From: Oscillospiraceae bacterium
Lineage (GTDB): Bacteria > Bacillota > Clostridia > Oscillospirales > CAG-272
Direction: 5' to 3'
NCBI GenBank assembly: GCA_015064135.1
Contig: SVSU01000005.1
Span: 1 to 42,090 of the forward strand
DNA: 42,090 nucleotides
A model generated the notes under the pieces. It was not told the origin of the DNA, searched no databases, and saw only the letters and a program-made list of their open reading frames with translations. Made by a program: the position numbers and the translations under genes. Below are positions 42,059 to 42,090 of this stretch, one piece after another (the stretch's first letter is position 1; each line of letters begins with the position of its first letter).

Positions 42059-42090
42059 ATGAGTCTTTATGAAAAAATCGTAAAAAGGGA
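42059..42090 (+). CDS. Start of a further gene (partial, window edge)
   Basis: ATG at 42059 with AAAGGAAAG 6 nt upstream opens MSLYEKIVKR before the window ends. The beginning resembles UDP-sugar dehydrogenases (nucleotide-sugar dehydrogenase family), which in Clostridia often start (M)xLYEKIxxKEEK and then GLGYVG. That is from memory of a short stretch and fits the polysaccharide operon; the remaining sequence would settle it. Confidence 0.5.
   Translation, partial: MSLYEKIVKR

Overview
ORGANISM. Gene content and order point to a Gram-positive anaerobe of the class Clostridia, probably a gut Oscillospirales- or Christensenellales-like lineage (inference). The evidence is RemA/DUF370, the PP2C-PrkC(PASTA)-RsgA-thiamine diphosphokinase block, DUF5685 and DUF6062 proteins, a CotH-domain lipoprotein, and AGGAGG-type ribosome binding sites. 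No plasmid, phage or CRISPR hallmark was found. Most of the window looks like chromosomal core, ending in a surface-polysaccharide locus. LAYOUT. (1) 1-900 is a small accessory scar. It holds the tail of an unidentified gene, a 5'-truncated DUF559 nuclease remnant between two inverted copies of a palindromic repeat, a 50-bp duplication of the 3' end of the tRNA-Tyr gene, and a minus-strand tRNA-Thr(TGT)/tRNA-Tyr(GTA) pair. A consensus promoter with phased A-tracts drives the pair. (2) 1242-3324 is a three-gene operon: DUF5685, a J-domain protein with a cysteine-rich tail, and a small membrane protein. (3) 3458-12854 is a tightly packed housekeeping operon: yicC, remA, gmk, rpoZ, priA, def, fmt, a membrane zinc peptidase, rsmB and rlmN. 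Its promoter has the -35 box inside the loop and arm of the preceding terminator. (4) 13001-21317 carries the PP2C phosphatase and PASTA kinase pair, rsgA (apparently with an ATA start), thiN, recF, recX, rimO and pgsA. (5) An ogg-type DNA glycosylase converges on pgsA with 2 nt between them. A 4 x 16-bp tandem repeat lies between ogg and a DUF6062 gene. A foldback element of about 200 bp separates DUF6062 from a 984-residue fused ABC transporter and a 1061-residue CotH-type lipoprotein, both on the minus strand. (6) 29988-34720: secG, rnr and recQ, each with recognisable signals; a pair of 49-bp direct repeats lies in the rnr-recQ junction. (7) 34910-42090 is the start of a polysaccharide (capsule or exopolysaccharide) operon: DegT-type aminotransferase, initiating sugar-phosphate transferase, ATP-grasp enzyme, two glycosyltransferases, a flippase, and the first codons of a further gene at the window edge. 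HOW THE GENES WORK TOGETHER. Region 3 serves nucleotide supply, transcription, replication restart, formyl-Met handling and rRNA modification. Region 4 couples cell-envelope Ser/Thr signalling with ribosome assembly, thiamine cofactor, recombination and phospholipid synthesis. Region 7 should make, modify, charge and export a lipid-linked glycan. The most unusual points are the DUF559/repeat composite, the foldback element, the rsgA start codon, the tRNA-Tyr duplication, the uncharacterised DUF5685/J-protein operon and the ATP-grasp enzyme in the glycan locus.
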